Positions 40,733 through 41,634 of a DNA stretch of 41,634 nucleotides are shown here, in pieces. Source of the stretch: Defluviitaleaceae bacterium. GTDB lineage: Bacteria > Bacillota > Clostridia > Lachnospirales > WQUN01. The stretch spans positions 31,640 to 73,273 of the forward strand of contig WQSR01000007.1 in assembly GCA_009787785.1 (NCBI GenBank). Direction: 5' to 3'. Position 1 is the stretch's first letter; each line of letters opens with the position of its first letter. The notes below the pieces were generated by a model. The model saw only the letters and a program-made list of their open reading frames with translations. It had not been told where the DNA came from and ran no database searches. A program made the position numbers and the translations under genes.

Positions 40733-41634
40733 AATAAAGGACGTGGCCCGGGAGGCCGGGACGTCCATTTCCACAGTTTCGAAGGCTCTAAACGGCTCCT
40801 ATACCATATCCGCGCAAACCACGGCGCGCATCCAAGCCATTGCCCGGGAGCTGGGCTACCGCCCCAATGCCCGGGCCCAGATTTTTGCGCGCAAATCTAC
40901 CCGCGCCATGGTTTTCCTGGCCAAGCTGGGAAAGGATGTGGCCTTTGAAAGCCCCCACCTCTTCGAAATCCTCTCCGGCGCGCAAGCCGCCCTAAACGAA
41001 AAGAAGTACACCCTCACCTTGCAGGGCTGTGACGCGAAGGACGCTTGCCCCCTGGCCAGGGAAATCATGGAAAGCAAAAGCGCGGACGGCTTACTGCTCC
41101 ACGCCTCCGTAGTGACCCGGGAGCTGGCCGCCATGCTGACCCGGGAGGAAATCCCCCATATTATCATTGGCAAGCCTCCCTTTCCCGGTAGCCTGTGCTG
41201 GATAGACAATGACAATCACCTCTCCGGCGCACTGGCGGCAAAACGCCTCAAGGAGCTGAACCATAAAAGCATCGCCCTCATGGGCGGCCATGAAGACGAC
41301 CAAATCTCCCAATTGCGGCTGGAGGGCATACAGGCCGGGCTGGGCGCGTCTTCCGTGGTAAAAATCCTGCGGGGGGACTCTACCATTGACGAGGGGCAAC
41401 GGATGGGGCTGGCATTATTAACCTTGCCCGAGCCCTTTACCGCCGTCATATGCGCCAACAATTTCCTTGCCGTGGGCTGTCTTCGCGCCTTCCAGCGGCA
41501 GGGTGTGCGCGTCCCCGAGGACATCAGCCTGATTACCTTCGACGAATACCCCTTCGCCAAATTTACCGACCCGCCGCTGACCACCATCAGCATAGATGTG
41601 CATGACCTGGGCGTACAGGCGGGGAAATTGCTGG
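40725..41634 (+). CDS. LacI-family regulator, 3' end missing
   Basis: A reading frame of 303 complete codons running off the right edge. It begins MVKIKDVAREAGTSISTVSK at ATG 40725, overlapping the GH13 gene by 8 bases. The first 55 residues form the LacI helix-turn-helix and hinge (ARELGYRPNARAQ). The rest is the effector domain, with KSADGLLLHASV, HKSIALMGGHEDD and RVPEDISLITFDE, the last being a hallmark of the family. It probably controls the maltodextrin operon in response to maltose or a dextrin, by its position; the operator-like site at 34834-34847 is a candidate target. Confidence 0.92.
   Translation, partial: MVKIKDVAREAGTSISTVSKALNGSYTISAQTTARIQAIARELGYRPNARAQIFARKSTRAMVFLAKLGKDVAFESPHLFEILSGAQAALNEKKYTLTLQGCDAKDACPLAREIMESKSADGLLLHASVVTRELAAMLTREEIPHIIIGKPPFPGSLCWIDNDNHLSGALAAKRLKELNHKSIALMGGHEDDQISQLRLEGIQAGLGASSVVKILRGDSTIDEGQRMGLALLTLPEPFTAVICANNFLAVGCLRAFQRQGVRVPEDISLITFDEYPFAKFTDPPLTTISIDVHDLGVQAGKLL

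Noticed and set aside
1..41634. tRNA, rRNA, known riboswitch or complete insertion sequence
   Set aside because: I looked for tRNA T-loop strings, rRNA stretches, common riboswitch cores and transposase motifs and found none that were convincing.

Overview
The window comes from a low-GC-lineage Gram-positive bacterium (Bacillota), most likely a Clostridia/Lachnospirales-type organism with a moderately high GC content. The signs are the dnaG-rpoD-trmK-DUF34 gene order, an AbrB-type regulator, class A and class B penicillin-binding proteins with PASTA-like tails, sigma-A promoters of TTGACA/TATAAT type, lipoprotein sugar-binding proteins, and two ABC sugar importers encoded without their own ATPases. 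No rRNA, tRNA, CRISPR array or complete insertion sequence was seen.

Layout, left to right. (1) 1-1.9 kb is a small accessory patch: the start of a secreted protein running off the left edge, a truncated serine-recombinase start, two toxin-antitoxin modules, and a decayed fragment of a GGDEF gene. (2) 1.9-10.8 kb is a minus-strand cell-wall operon, read from 10.8 kb downward: a FlgN/FliT-like coiled-coil protein, a class A PBP, rsmH, an FtsL/DivIC-like protein, a class B PBP of SpoVD/FtsI type, and two tandem REC-GGDEF diguanylate cyclases. (3) 10.8-11.1 kb holds a 173-bp long hairpin, a bidirectional terminator and REP-like hairpins. (4) 11.1-16.4 kb is the minus-strand macromolecular-synthesis operon: dnaG, rpoD, trmK, a DUF34/Nif3 gene and a low-complexity lipoprotein. 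(5) 16.5-19.1 kb (plus) carries a VOC protein, an AbrB-like regulator, and cdd-pdp for pyrimidine nucleoside salvage. (6) 19.1-26.5 kb is a disaccharide-phosphorolysis locus: a divergent LacI regulator, a GH65 phosphorylase, a binding protein, two permeases and beta-phosphoglucomutase. (7) 26.7-34.5 kb is rpoB-rpoC, without the usual rplKAJL upstream in this window. (8) 34.5-34.9 kb has a second long hairpin (about 194 bp), a terminator, an operator-like site and a promoter. (9) 34.9-41.6 kb is a maltodextrin operon: a membrane-anchored protein with three starch-binding-like modules, binding protein, two permeases, a cytoplasmic GH13 amylase/cyclomaltodextrinase, and a LacI regulator cut by the right edge.

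How the genes fit together: the two sugar loci flanking rpoBC form complementary alpha-glucan routes. In the first, an imported alpha-disaccharide is split by phosphate to beta-glucose-1-phosphate, which PgmB converts to glucose-6-phosphate. In the second, surface carbohydrate modules would capture starch or maltodextrin, the ABC importer would bring it in, and the cytoplasmic GH13 enzyme would hydrolyse it. Each has its own LacI-type regulator. The cell-wall operon couples septal and general peptidoglycan synthesis to two phospho-controlled c-di-GMP synthases.

Most noteworthy: a Gly at the rifampicin-site position equivalent to E. coli RpoB Asp516; a 155-residue acidic RpoB tail; the stand-alone triple-CBM surface protein; diguanylate cyclases in a cell-wall operon; two large unrelated long hairpins; and a GGDEF deletion scar abutting a toxin-antitoxin cassette.
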